The position numbers and the translations under genes were made by a program. Below the pieces are notes generated by a model. It searched no databases and had not been told where the DNA came from. It was given only the letters and a program-made list of their open reading frames with translations. 64,000 nucleotides of DNA, from assembly GCA_026874595.1 (NCBI GenBank), contig CM049308.1, positions 93,547,624-93,611,623 on the forward strand, in the 5' to 3' direction. This document shows, piece by piece, positions 24,602 through 36,879 of the stretch. Source of the stretch: Sipunculus nudus (Eukaryota; Annelida; Sipuncula; Golfingiida; Sipunculidae). Position 1 is the first letter of the stretch. Each line of letters begins with the position of its first letter.

Positions 24602-24904
24602 CTGTGTTGATGCGACATGACTTTGGTCATGTGATGATACCTCATGACTTTCATCATGTGATGATACCACATGACTTTCATCATGTGATAACCCCATGTG
24701 ACCTGTGTCTCTGTCTGTTGGAACAGAGGCACCACAGGGTTCTCCCTCCATCAAATGATCAGATTCTGCACTGTTTGTAGCAGCATGGTCCCTCAGATTC
24801 ATGTCGCCTGTGGCAGCATGGCCACTTGGCTGGTTACTTGTCCAGTCTGCTAAGTCTGCACCAGCAGGCTCCCACATCAGGGGGACCCTGTCAGCTTCCT
24901 GGCA
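24602..24904 (-). CDS. Putative exon, hydrophilic Ser/His/Asp-rich
   Basis: On the minus strand, a good acceptor (GGGTTTATTTTCAG) is followed by 303 nt open in phase 0 up to an ACACAG|GTGTAT donor: 101 codons exactly. The peptide is hydrophilic and probably disordered. Its C-terminal third carries three tandem copies of a SSHDESHVV-like nonapeptide. If the donor is not used, a TGA follows four codons later. It is on the same strand as, and downstream of, the Ras-association-domain exons, so it may be a later exon of that gene. The phases match only if the candidate exon at 28851-29071 ends in phase 0. No known domain. Confidence 0.45.
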
Positions 24905-24934
24905 CTGAAAATAAACCCAGAAAATATGTTCTTA

Positions 24935-27900
24935 TAGTAACCACTACATCAATGTTTGCTTCATCTACCAGACCTGGCCTGTTATGTTTGTACAGTAATC
25001 ACTACATCAATGTTTGCTTCCTCTAAAAGACCTGGCCTGATATGTTTGTACAGTAATCACTACATCAATGTTTGCTTCCTCTAAAAGACCTGGCCTGTTA
25101 TGTTTGTACAGTAATCACTACATCAATGTCTGCTTAATCAACCAGACCTGGCCTGTTATGTTTGTACAGTAACCACTACATCAATGTCTGCTTCATCAAC
25201 CAGACCTTGCCTGTTATGTTTGTACAGTAACCACTACATCAATGTTTGCTTCCTCTAAAAGACCTGGCCTGATATGTTTCTACAGTAATCACTACATCAA
25301 TGTCTGCTTCATCTACCAGACCTGGCCTGTTATGTGTGTACAGTAATCACTACATCAATGTCTGCTTCCTCTAAAAGACCTGGCCTGTTATGTTTGCACA
25401 GTAACCACTACATCAATGTTTGCTTCCTCTAAAAGACCTGGCTTGTAATGTTTGTGCAGTAATCACTACATGATGTTTGCCTCTTCTACCAGAGCTAGCT
25501 TGTTATGTTTGTAGAGTAATCACTACATCAGTGTCTACTTCATTTACCAGACCTGGCCTGTTATGTTTTTACAGTAACCACTACATCAATGTTTGCTTCC
25601 TCTAAAAGACCTGGCCTGATATGTTTGTACAGTAATCACTACATCAATGTCTGCTTCATCTGCCAGACCTGGCCTGAAATGTTTGTACAGTAATCACTAC
25701 ATCAATGTCTGCTTCATCTCGCAGAACTGGTCTGTTATGTTTGTACAGAAATCACTACATCAATGTTTGCTTCATCTACCAGACCTGGCTTGTAATGTTT
25801 GTACAGTAATAACTACCTCAGTGTTTGTTTCCTCTACCAGACCTGCCCTGTTATGTTTGCTCAGTAACCACTACATCAATGTTTGTTTCCTCTTCCAGAC
25901 CTAGACTGATATGTTTGTACGGTAATCACTACATCAATGTTTGCTTCATCTACCAGACTTGGCCTTTTATGTGTGTACAGTAATCACTACATGATGCTTG
26001 CTTCCTCTACCAGACCTGGCCTGTTATGTTTGTACAGTAATCACTACATCAATGTTAGCTTCATCTACCAGACCTGGCCTGTTATGTTTGTATAGTAATC
26101 ACTATATGATGCTTGCTTCCTCTACCAGACCTGGCCTGTAATGTTTGTACAGTAATAACTACATCAATGTTTGCTTCATATACCAGACCTGGCCTGTTAG
26201 GTTTGTACAGTAATCACTACATGATGTTTGCCTCATCTACCAGTGCTAGCTTGTTATGTTTGTAAAGTAATCACTACATCAGTGTCTGCTTGATTTACCA
26301 GGCCTGGCCTGTTATGTTTTTACGGTAACCACTACATCAATGTTTGCTTCCTCTAAAAGACCTGGCCTGATATGTTTGTACAGTAATCACTACATCAATG
26401 TCTGCTTCATCTACCAAACCTGGCCTGTTATGTTTGTACAGTAATCACTACATCAATGTCTGCTTCATCTACCAGACCTGGTCTGTTATGTTTGTACAGT
26501 AATCACTACATAAATGTCTGCTTCATCTACCAGACCTGGCTTGTAATGTTTGTACAGTAATCACTACATAAATGTCTGCTTCATCTACCAGACCTGGCCT
26601 GTTATGTTTGCACAGTAACCACTACATCAATGTTTGTTTCCTCTTCCAGACCTAGCCTGATATGTTTGTACGGTAATCACTACATCAATGTTTGCTTCCT
26701 CTAAAAGACCTGGCCTGTTATGTTTGTACAGTAATCACTACATCGATGTTTGCTTCCTCTAAAAGACCTGGCCTGATATGTTTCTACAGTAATCACTACA
26801 TCAATGTCTGCTTCATATACCAGACATGGCCTGTTATGTGTGTACAGTAATCACTACATCAATGTCTGCTTCCTCTAAAAGACCTGGCCTGTTATGTTTG
26901 CACAGTAACCACTACATCAATGTTTGCTTCCTCTAAAAGACCTGGCTTGTAATGTTTGTGCAGTAATCACTACATGATGTTTGCCTCTTCTACCAGAGCT
27001 AGCTTGTTATGTTTGTAGAGTAATCACTACATCAGTGTCTACTTCATTTACCAGACCTGGCCTGTTATGTTTTTACAGTAACCACTACATCAATGTTTGC
27101 TTCCTCTAAAAGACCTGGCCTGATATGTTTGTACAGAAATCACTACATCAATGTCTGCTTCATCTGCCAGACCTGGCCTGAAATGTTTGTACAGTAATCA
27201 CTACATCAATGTCTGCTTCATCTCCTAGACCTGGTCTGTTATGTTTGTACAGAAATCACTACATCAATGTTTGCTTCATCTACCAGACCTGGCTTGTAAT
27301 GTTTGTACAGTAATAACTACCTCAGTGTTTGTTTCCTCTACCAGACCTGCCCTGTTATGTTTGCTCAGTAACCACTACATTAATGTTTGTTTCCTCTTCC
27401 AGACCTAGACTGATATGTTTGTACGGTAATCACTACATCAATGTTTGCTTCATCTACCAGACTTGGCCTTTTATGTGTGTACAGTAATCACTACATGATG
27501 CTTGCTTCCTCTACCAGACCTGGCCTGTTATGTTTGTACAGTAATCACTACATCAATGTTAGCTTCATCTACCAGACCTGGCCTGTTATGTTTGTATAGT
27601 AATCACTATATGATGCTTGCTTCCTCTACCAGACCTGGCCCGTTATGTTTGTATAATAATCACTATATCAATGTTTGCTTCATCTACCAGACCTGGCCTG
27701 TAATGTTTGTACAGTAATAACTACATCAATGTTTGCTTCATATACCAGACCTGGCCTGTTAGGTTTGTACAGTAATCACTACATGATGTTTGCCTCATCT
27801 ACCAGTGCTAGCTTGTTATGTTTGTAAAGTAATCACTACATCAGTGTCTGCTTCATTTACCAGGCCTGGCCTGTTATGTTTTTACAGTAACCACTACATC

Positions 27901-28745
27901 AATGTTTGCTTCCTCTAAAAGACCTGGCCTGATATGTTTGTACAGTAATCACTACATCAATGTCTGCTTCATCTACCAAACCTGGCCTGTTATGTTTGTA
28001 CAGTAATCACTACATAAATGTCTGTTTTATCTACCAAACCTGGCCTGTTATGTTTCCACAGTAACCACTACATTAATGTTTGTTTCCTCTTCCAGACCTA
28101 GCCTGATATGTTTGTACGGTAATCACTACATCAATGTTTGCTTCATCTACCAGACTTGGCCTTTTATGTGTGTACAGTAATCACTATATGATGCTTGCTT
28201 CCTCTACCAGACCTGGCCTGTTATGTTTGTACAGTAACCACTACATAAATGTTAGCTTCATCTACAGGACCTGGCCTGTTATGTTTGTAAAGTAATCACT
28301 ATATGATGCTTGCCTCCTCTACCAGACCTGGCCCGTTATGTTTGTATAATAATCACTATATCAATGTTTGCTTCATCTACCAGACCTGGCCTGTTAGGTT
28401 TGTACAGTAATCACTACATGATGTTCGCTTCCTCTACCAGAAAGGCCTGTTATTTGTGTACAGTAATCACTACATCAATGTTTGCTTCATCTGAAAGACC
28501 TAGCCTGTTATGTTTGTATTGTAATCACTACATGATGTTTGCTTCCTCTACCAGACAGGCCTGTTATGCATGTACAGTAATCACTACATCAATGTTTGCT
28601 TCATCTTCCAGACCTGGCCTGTTATGTTAGTATAGTAATCACTACATGATGTTTGCTTCCTCTACCAGACAGGCCTGTTATATGTGAACAGTAATCACTA
28701 CATCAATGTTAGCTTCATCTACCAGACCTGGCCCGTTATGTTTGT
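24935..28745. repeat. Minisatellite, unit about 58 bp, with 1.5-kb higher order
   Basis: About 65 copies of a unit containing AATCACTACATCAATGTTTG, then CTTC(A/C)TCTA(C/A)(C/A)AGACCTGG and CCTGTTATGTTTGTACAGT. The variant order around 25380-25990 recurs almost unchanged about 1,503 bp later at 26880-27490, so multi-unit blocks were duplicated after the basic array formed. Several unit variants ('acatgatgtttgcctc', 'gagctagcttg') act as markers of block order. Confidence 0.95.
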
Positions 28746-28850
28746 CTTACAGGTCTGGTTGTCTTAGTTAACATTATATATATATGTGTCAGTGCAATCA
28801 AGATGTAATAATTTTTATTATTTACACAAAATAGTCTTATCAAGTAACAG

Positions 28851-29071
28851 TTAGACCAAGTAGCAGCGCTGAGAATAATCTCTTTTTGTGTAAAACAATA
28901 CATCAGTTTTTAATGGTGGATCTGGCAACAATACAAAGGATCCACACTCTGTCAGTGTGAGCCCAACAGGCTGTTCAAGGTGGACAAGCCTTCTTTGCCA
29001 GGTGACAGGAGTACTACTCCCCCAGGGAATCCTCATGGTTTGTAACTTTTGGGTTTTTTGCAATATTAAGC
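28851..29071 (-). CDS. Candidate exon of the Ras-association-domain gene
   Basis: On the minus strand an acceptor CAGCTTCACAG precedes 221 nt that are open until a TAA at 28851. The phase needed to continue from the exon at 33996-34115 (phase 1: G+GC) is the open one. It would encode about 73 residues, including PWGSSTPVTWQRRLV and PVGLTLTECGSFVLL, with no domain I can name. It could be the terminal exon (stop at 28851-28853), or it could splice out in phase 0 to the exon at 24904. The polypyrimidine tract is weak. Confidence 0.35.
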
Positions 29072-30205
29072 CTGTGAAGCTGTATTACTTAGTGCAGTTT
29101 TCACTCTGTTGGACCATGTGACTTAGGTTTTGTTGCTCATGCTGTGCCTCTGGGTGTATTACCTCTTCCTTATGATCAGTGACAGATGGAAACCCTAATA
29201 AGTAAAAGATGATTTGGCATTTTCTGCTATGTATTCCTGAATGAACCCTGTCCTAGGGTGCATGTGATACTCTTTGTGGAATTTAATTCTAATCACCTAT
29301 AAACCTGGGAGAAATACACGGTTTATTTTAAGCTGTGAAAGATTAACATACATACACAATTCTCCTTTCCCTTGGCCATGTAACTCTTTGGTTTGCTCCC
29401 TAGAATAAAAAAATGTTATGATGAATCTTACATGAAAAGCAATATATATTACATTTGTCAAAATCATATTAACTTGAACATAAACATTCACAGGAATCAT
29501 TATCTAACCATGTATCAATTACAGGATAATTTAATACAACCCATTCAGGCATTCTATGTTTACAACATGGGCTATGGTGCTCAGCTGACAACCAAATCAA
29601 GTAAAAATATCAACACAATGAACATATATCCTCTGAGGATTTAAGATCTGTGAGAATTGAACCAAAAGTGACATTGATGTACACAATTATTTTAAGAGGA
29701 AAAGAAAATACAGGAGGCAGTATCAACTGAACTTTGAGCCCTGCCCTATCAAACCATCAAAGCAAAATGTGTGAAGGTTATACACTGTGGACAATGACAA
29801 TGTATGGAAGATTACCCCATTCCACCTGTATTTCAGCTGAATGGTTAATGCCAGAGTTATCTTATCTTTCAGGAGTATTTCACACTTTTCTTTTATAACG
29901 TATGATTATTATGCATTTTTATGACATGAAATGAATAATAATGGCAACAGATTACTTTATTTGTTGGATATTAACTACAGCTTAGACAGCATAAACAAGT
30001 TTTTTTTGCAAATACAGGGAAGACCTTACAAATACTACTGCTAATGTGATGGTGCAGGAGACATCACTAGGTATCCATCTGGTATTTATCATATGATTTA
30101 TAATTAAATATAAAAGAAAAATGAAAATAAACTGAATTCTCATAAGTTGGCAAGACATTTTTAGAAATGTTCCCCTTTCCAAGACCACATCATCAAATGC
30201 ATAAC
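29072..30205. other. Interval without recognised gene
   Basis: Unique-looking AT-rich sequence between the 58-bp and 33-bp arrays; presumed intron of the minus-strand gene. No further exon supported. Confidence 0.4.
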
Positions 30206-30209
30206 AATT

Positions 30210-32880
30210 CAAGAATTATTTATCTCTGTCCCTTCCCAGACTGTTCTTCTACATAGCTCTGTCCCTTCCCAGACTAATCTTTGATCTACATACCGTAGCT
30301 CTGTCCCTCCCGGGCCTGTTTTTCTACATAGCTCTGTCTTTCCCCAGTCTGTTCTTCTACATAGCTCTGTCCCTTCCCAGACTGTTCTTCTACATAGCTC
30401 TGTCACTTCCCAGCCTGTTATTTTACATAGCTCTGTTCCTTCCTAGCCTGTTTTTCTACATAGCTCTGTCCCTTCCCAGACTGTTCTTCTACAAATCTCT
30501 TTCCCTTACAGACTGTTCTTCTACTTAGCTCTGTCCCTTCCCAGCCTGTTCTTTAACATAGCTCTGTTCTTTCCCAGCCTGTTTTTCTACATAGCTCTCT
30601 CCCTTCCCAGCCTGTTCTTCTACATAGCTCTGTCACTTCCCAGCCTGTTCTTTTACATAGCTCTGTTCCTTCCCAGCCTGTTTTTCTACATAGCTCTGTC
30701 CCTTCCCAGACTGTTCTTCTACAAAGCTCTGTCCCTTACAGACTGTTCTTCTACATAGCTCTGTCCCTTCCCAGCCTGTTCTTTAACATAGCTCTGTTCT
30801 TTCCCAGCCTGTTTTTCTACATAGCTCTGTCTTTCCCCAGTCTGTTCTTCTACATAGCTCTGTCACTTCCCAGCCTGTTCTTTTACATAGCTCTGTTCCT
30901 TCCCAGACTGTTTTTCTACATAGCTCTGTCCCTTCCCAGACTGTTCTTCTACAAAGCTCTGTCCCTTCCCAGACTGTTCTTCTACATAGCTCTGTCCCTT
31001 CCCAGCCTGTTCTTTTACATAGCTCTGTTCCTTCCCAGCCTGTTTTTCTACATAGTTCTGTCCCTTCCCAGACTGTTCTTCTACAAAGCTCTTTCCCTTT
31101 CCAGCCTGTTCTTCTACAAAGCTCTGTCCCTTCCCAGCCTGTTCTTCTACATAGCTCTGTCCCTTCCCAGACTGTTCTTCCACATAGTTCTGTCCCTTCA
31201 AAGACTATTACTCTTCATAGCTCTGTCCCTTCCCAGCCTGTTCTTCTACATAGCACTGTCCCTTCCCAGACTGTTCTTTTACATAGCTCTGTTCCTTCCC
31301 AGACTGTTTTTCTACATAGCACTGTCCCTTCCCAGACTGTTCTTCTACATAGCTCTGTCCCTTCCCAGCCTGTTCTTCTACATAGCTCTGTCCCTTCCCA
31401 GACTGTTCTTCTACATAGCTCTGTCTTTCCCCAGCCTGTTCTTTTACATAGCTCTGTCCCTTCCCAGCCTGTTCTTCTACATAGCACTGTCCCTTCCCAG
31501 ACTGTTCTTCTACATAGCTATGTCCCTTCCCAGACTGTTCTTCTACATAGCTCTGTCTTTCCCCAGTCTGTTCTTCTACATAGCTCTGTCACTTCCCAGC
31601 CTGTTCTTTTACATAGCTCTGTTCCTTCCCAGACTGTTTTTCTACATAGCTCTGTCCCTTCCCAGACTGTTCTTCTACAAAGCTCTGTCCCTTCCCAGAC
31701 TGTTCTTCTACATAGCTCTGTCCCTTCCCAGACTGTTCTTCTACATAGCTCTGTCCCTTCCCAGACTGTTCTTCTACCTAGCTCTGTCCCTTCCAAGACT
31801 GTTCTTCTACATAGCTCTGTTCTTTCCCAGCCTGTTTTTCTACATAGCTCTGTCTTTCCCCAGTCTGTTCTTCTACATAGCTCTGTCACTTCCCAGCCTG
31901 TTCTTTTACATAGCTCTGTTCCTTCCCAGACTGTTTTTCTACATAGCTCTGTCCCTTCCCAGACTGTTCTTCTACAAAGCTCTGTCCCTTCCCAGACTGT
32001 TCTTCTACATAGCTCTGTCCCTTCCCAGCCTGTTCTTTTACATAGCTCTGTTCCTTCCCAGCCTGTTTTTCTACATAGTTCTGTCCCTTCCCAGACTGTT
32101 CTTCTACAAAGCTCTTTCCCTTTCCAGCCTGTTCTTCTACAAAGCTCTGTCCCTTCCCAGCCTGTTCTTCTACATAGCTCTGTCCCTTCCCAGACTGTTC
32201 TTCCACATAGTTCTGTCCCTTCAAAGACTATTACTCTTCATAGCTCTGTCCCTTCCCAGCCTGTTCTTCTACATAGCACTGTCCCTTCCCAGACTGTTCT
32301 TTTACATAGCTCTGTTCCTTCCCAGACTGTTTTTCTACATAGCACTGTCCCTTCCCAGACTGTTCTTCTACATAGCTCTGTCCCTTCCCAGCCTGTTCTT
32401 CTACATAGCTCTGTCCCTTCCCAGACTGTTCTTCTACATAGCTCTGTCTTTCCCCAGCCTGTTCTTTTACATAGCTCTGTCCCTTCCCAGCCTGTTCTTC
32501 TACATAGCACTGTCCCTTCCCAGACTGTTCTTCTACATAGCTCTGTCCCTTCCCAGACTGTTCTTCTACATAGCTCTGTCTTTCCCCAGTCTGTTCTTCT
32601 ACATAGCTCTGTCACTTCCCAGCCTGTTCTTTTACATAGCTCTGTTCCTTCCCAGTCTGTTCTTCTACATAGCTCTGTCCCTTCCCAGCCTGTTCTTCTA
32701 CATAGCTCTGTCCCTTCCTAGACTGTTCTTCTACATAGCTCTGTCCCTTCCCAGACTGTTCTTCTACATAGCTCTGTCCCTTCCCAGACTGTTCTTCTAC
32801 CTAGCTCTGTCCCTTCCAAGACTGTTCTTCTACATAGCTCTGTCCCTTCCCAGACTGTTCTTCTACATAGCCCACTCCTG
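30210..32880. repeat. Minisatellite, unit 33 bp, with 1,023-bp higher order
   Basis: About 80 copies of a 33-bp unit made of CCTTCCCAGACTGTTCTTCT plus 'acatagctctgtc'. Because 33 is divisible by three and the unit has no stop in several frames, long periodic ORFs appear on both strands. These include 453 codons on the plus strand (31520-32881) and K/E/Q-rich stretches on the minus strand. The block starting near 30863 recurs identically 1,023 bp (31 units) later at 31886. Scattered units with indels or stops, such as 'gactattactcttcatag' at about 31204 and 32227, break any single frame. Confidence 0.95.
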
Positions 32881-32884
32881 AATT

Positions 32885-33995
32885 CTGATGACTTGGAAAA
32901 GAGTGCAGTAGTGTAATTTAGCAAATGCTAAAACATACAATTTTTAGGTAATTCAGTTTTCTGTAGAGCATAATAGCTGACTGCAAGTGAAAGGTTACAT
33001 CATGAAGCAGTGTAGTGATTTGGCCAGTACCCATCACTACAAACTAACATGAAGTACTTGGCAGTGATACAAATCATTAGCAATTGCCCATGTCAAAAAA
33101 GTACTACCTGTATAGTAACTTTGATTCTTTCTTATATAACTATGACAATTTGTGGACTTCAACAACATACTGACACTTATTTTTACCAGGAACCAACCCA
33201 AATAACTATGCCAAAGCAAGATGTACTTAACATACAGTTATGACATGTTCGGAAAAGCTACAGAATAGTTAAGCGCTTTTAGTATTACAAAGGAACACAC
33301 AAAGATTTTGGCACATTTTCTTTGGTTTTGAATAACAGTGGTTCAACAGCAAATTCTCAGTAGTTAGTGCATTTTCAGTTAGTGCAGTGTATTTTGAGTT
33401 TGTTTTCTTTTTAAGAAGTAATCCACAACTAGCACTGGACCATCAATGGACCGGACCATCAGGAACTTCATTTATTCTTTAAGTACACTAGTAATCCAGC
33501 TTATGCCAGTGTGATGCAACAGTATAAAAGCAAGACTGCCAACCCTGTCACCCTCCTTACATTACCCCTGCCATAACTGTAGGGTTGCTTGATGAAGAGC
33601 AGCACCGTCTTAGTAAACCCTGACAATGGCTCCTGTTTGTTCCTCGGGGCAGAATTCTGGCATAAATTAACATAATTAATGCCTATATGCTCCTTGTAAT
33701 TTATAGTAACTCATAGCTCCTGTTACATAAGCTGGAGATTTATCATGTGGAACTAATTTTGCTAGCTACACAGTGGTTCATAACTGATTCAAAGTAACAT
33801 CATAATTATGAGATATCTTAATCCATCACAATGGTCATTTCATCAGGATAGAACTGCACAAAATGTTGAATTCCATGCCTGTTCCTGAAGCAGTAACAGA
33901 TCAAATTTTGAAAGTTGGAACTCTCATTAAGACACTTTTAACTTGAAATTATACACACAGGTCTACACACATCATCACTACACATACAGACTTAC
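32885..33995. other. Intron sequence, no exon seen
   Basis: Between the 33-bp array and the exon at 33996. AT-rich; nothing recognisable. Confidence 0.4.
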
Positions 33996-34115
33996 CATGA
34001 GCACTGGTCTCTGATACATATGGTTCCTGAACCAAATAAAAAGACACTTTGTCTTGGTTTAACTCCCTCCCAGCAAGGATCTGCTGCAAGTACTCATGTT
34101 CCTCAACGAGACGCT
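33996..34115 (-). CDS. Ras-association/ubiquitin-like domain protein, exon 2
   Basis: A 120-nt exon on the minus strand between acceptor GATCTGCAG and donor ATG|GTAAGT. It completes a split GAG codon with the G left by exon 1 (phase 1 in, phase 1 out). It encodes 40 residues including RLVEEHEYLQQILAGRE and DKVSFYLVQEPYV. This is the C-terminal half of the domain: the E-R-L-x-x-x-x-E motif after the central strand, a helix, and the last beta strand (V-S-F-Y-L). Seen: splice sites, frame, pattern. The fold assignment is from family knowledge. Confidence 0.75.
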
Positions 34116-34284
34116 CTGCAGATCAAGCACAATATAAAATATACAATGTAAAACTAGACATTTCTTGGCACCGCAGGTGCCAGAGTATCCCCAGACATAG
34201 TAGCCCCCCCCCCCCCTTTTAGAATAGACCCTCATTTTTAGCAGCATATACTGACACTTGGCATATTTATTGTTTCTTCCATCT

Positions 34285-35372
34285 AACAATCCACAATCTT
34301 GTTGAAGATGGTGGTCCTGTGACCTTGATCTTCTTAAAGATGTGTCCTGTGACCTTGACCTTTGACCTCATGACCCCAAAATCAATTTGGGTCTTGCTTT
34401 TCCAATGGGACATATGCAAGTCAAGTTTGAAATCCATACATCAATAAAAGAAGGAATTTTCATCCAGAAACTAATTTTTGGACAGATGGCTCCTGTGACC
34501 TTCACCTTTGACCTTGTGACCTCAAAATTGATAGGGATCTTCCTCTCTTGGCAGGTGAACTATATGTTTAAGATGAAAGATCTGAGATGAAATGTTTGGC
34601 TGAAAATGCATCCACATCTTTTTAAAGATGTGTCCTGTGACTTTGACCTTTGACCTCATGACCCCAAAATCAATATGGGTCTTGCTATTCCAATGGGACA
34701 TATACAAGTCAAGTTTGAAATCCATACATCAATAAAAGCAGGAATTATCATCGAGAAACTAATTTTTGGACAGATGGCTCCTGTGACCTTCACCTTTGAC
34801 CTTGTGACTTCAAAATTTGTAGGGGTCTTCCACTCTTGGCAGGTGAACTATATGTGCAAGATGAAAGATCTGAGATGAATTGTTTGGCTGAAAATGCATC
34901 CACAATCTTTTTAAAGAGGTTTCCTGTGACCTTGACCTTTGACCTCATGACCCCAAAATCAATTCGGGTCTTGCTTTTCCAATGGGTCAAATACAAGTCA
35001 AGTTTGAAATCCATACATCAATAAAAGAAGGAATTTTCATCCAGAAACTAATTTTTGGACAGATGGCTCCTGTGACCTTCACCTTTGACCTTGTGACCTC
35101 AAAATTGATAGGGTTCTTCCACTCTTGGCAGGTGAACTATATGTGCAAGATGAAAGATCTGAGATGAATTGTTTGGCTGAAAATGCATCCACAATCTTTT
35201 TAAAGAGGTTTCCTGTGACCTTGACCTTTGACCTCATGACCCCATAATCAATTCGGGTCTTGCTTTTCCAACGGGTCAAATACAAGTCAAGTTGAAATCC
35301 ATACATCAATAAAAGAAGGAATTTTCATCCAGAAACTAATTTTTGGACAGTGGGCTCCTGTGGCAGCGGCAG
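34285..35372. repeat. Tandem repeat, unit about 288 bp, with nuclear-receptor-like half-sites
   Basis: Just under four copies of a 288-289-bp unit. Each carries a perfect DR1-type sequence TGACCTTTGACCT (34356, 34644, 34933, 35222), most with a further TGACCT half-site just upstream, and a second cluster 'gtgaccttcacctttgacc' later in the unit. The array lies in the intron between exons 1 and 2 of the Ras-association-domain gene. ORFs in it are repeat by-products. Confidence 0.9.
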
Positions 35373-36312
35373 CGGCGGCGGGACCAGTATGAAAACATAG
35401 TATCCCCTGACTCTGTCTGGGGATACAATAAACTGCACATTCCTAATATACAGTGTTAACTGTGCATTTTAAATATTTTAAACAAACAACATATATTAGT
35501 CAAAATTCAGAAAATAGTTCTGCTGTAACTTATGATTTCATTCATAAATTGATATGAATAATCAGCAAAAATTAAAACAACAGTTCACATAAAAGCAATA
35601 CCTAGTGTTTCCCAAAGAATGTATGCCAGTTATGTTTATTTCAAGAGGCCTTTTGTCTGTACCCCAAACATCCTTCACTGGTCAGTAATGGTACTGTGCA
35701 TAAGTAACCACCCACCCTATCATTAATGTGTAGGTCTGCTTGGCATGATCTTATCCACTCATACATGTGAGATTACTGGTAGTTCAATAAAAAACAGCCT
35801 TAACAGATAAAGTGGAGATAAAATATTTATTAACTTGAGTGAAATTTTAGTTTCCTACATGATATGTCACTGATAATGTATTAATTAGTCTATTTTGATT
35901 GCTTCATTCACTCAATAATGAGACCACAATCTGATTAAAATTACTATCTAATCAAAATTAACTATCAGAGTCTGTCATACCTCAGGTTAATGACATTGAT
36001 ACCATGACTACTGATCCCAAGATTCCCAGCACTAATTTATCTGAACAAAAATTTCTCCCCAGAGAAGTTTAGATGAACAGTGTCAACTGTACATTTATTG
36101 ACACCAACTAAAATACCAGGTATAAACTCCTGGTACCATGTGGTCTCATTTAATAGCTGGAGACCTTCAGCTTCAAAGCAAATAATATTTTTTTTTAATA
36201 TTGCAAAGATAGTTGACAGACTTGTTTGAATGAAGTACATACAAATACTTTGTTTTCAGGTTGTCTCTGCACGCTTGGGAATATTTTCATCGGAGTTTTG
36301 TCTGTGACATAC
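35373..36312. other. Intron sequence, no exon seen
   Basis: Remaining intron between the 288-bp array and exon 1; contains a short GC-rich 'ggcagcggcagcggcggcg' stretch at about 35360-35380 where the array ends. Confidence 0.45.
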
Positions 36313-36481
36313 CTGTACCATTTACCACTTCCATCAAGCAATAGTTTTGATTGACAGCTCCTTTAAAGTGTTCAATGACAGCAGCACAGGTAGTTCCCGG
36401 TGTGATCGGCACATCTAGTTTGGTTTCCTGGCTCCTCCCCGCGTAAACAGGAAGTGTGCGCTGTAACCACACCACCAACAT
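36313..36481 (-). CDS. Ras-association/ubiquitin-like domain protein, exon 1 (N-terminus)
   Basis: Minus-strand ATG at 36479-36481, preceded in frame by TAA two codons upstream, opens 169 nt ending at ACAG|GTATGT. With exon 2 it encodes an N-terminal ubiquitin-like fold of about 95 residues: first strand MLVVWL, second strand KLDVPITPGTTC, helix AAVIEHFKG, then NYCLMEVVNGT-ER. The VPITPxTTC...V(I/V)E and C-x-L-x-E-V...ER pattern resembles the N-terminal domain of ASPP proteins (apoptosis-stimulating proteins of p53). N-terminal RASSF or Grb-type Ras-association domains are alternatives. Ankyrin and SH3 parts expected for ASPP were not found in this window, so the family is tentative. The intron to exon 2 holds the 288-bp tandem repeat. 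Confidence 0.65.
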
Positions 36482-36879
36482 GTCCAGTTATATAGCCTAT
36501 GTTTTGGAATAAATAATACTAATAACTGCATCCTTTTACCTGTGTGGTTTTATCAAGTAAAATAAACTAGCCATTGGAAGTATCTATTTGTCTGAGATGA
36601 CTATCACCATCACTTAAAAAATAACAAATTCCTGCAGTCTTCTTAAGGAAAATCATCATATATAATTTTTAAGGATACCATAAGCCCATTTTTAACAGAA
36701 ACACTACATGCCCGTCCTTGATAACCTCCTTTTTGTTAAACAAGTGGCCCAAGGGGCATGATGCTCAGCTGAATTTTACATACAGGTGATGCCTACATTA
36801 ATTATTGATGTCACTATCTGTCATGGAACCTTGAGTAATAGGTAGAATGACTTCCAGAGTGCTCAAAATAATATTTTTT

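Noticed and set aside
22960-28745. CRISPR-like array
   Set aside because: The units are contiguous tandem repeats without unique spacers, in a eukaryotic genome.
30863-32224. Minus-strand K/E/Q-rich repeat ORFs (YVEEQSGKGQS units) as a coding VNTR of the Ras-association gene
   Set aside because: Stops and frame changes at about 31204 and 32227 break the frame, and other frames are equally open.
31520-32881. 453-codon plus-strand ORF of LPRLFFYIALS-type repeats
   Set aside because: It is one of several frames left open by the 33-bp minisatellite; no start context, splice support or non-repeat flank suggests a gene.
34285-35372. Protein-coding ORFs with a GVMRSKVKVTG-type motif
   Set aside because: They repeat with the 288-bp unit and reflect the TGACCTTTGACCT word read on the minus strand.
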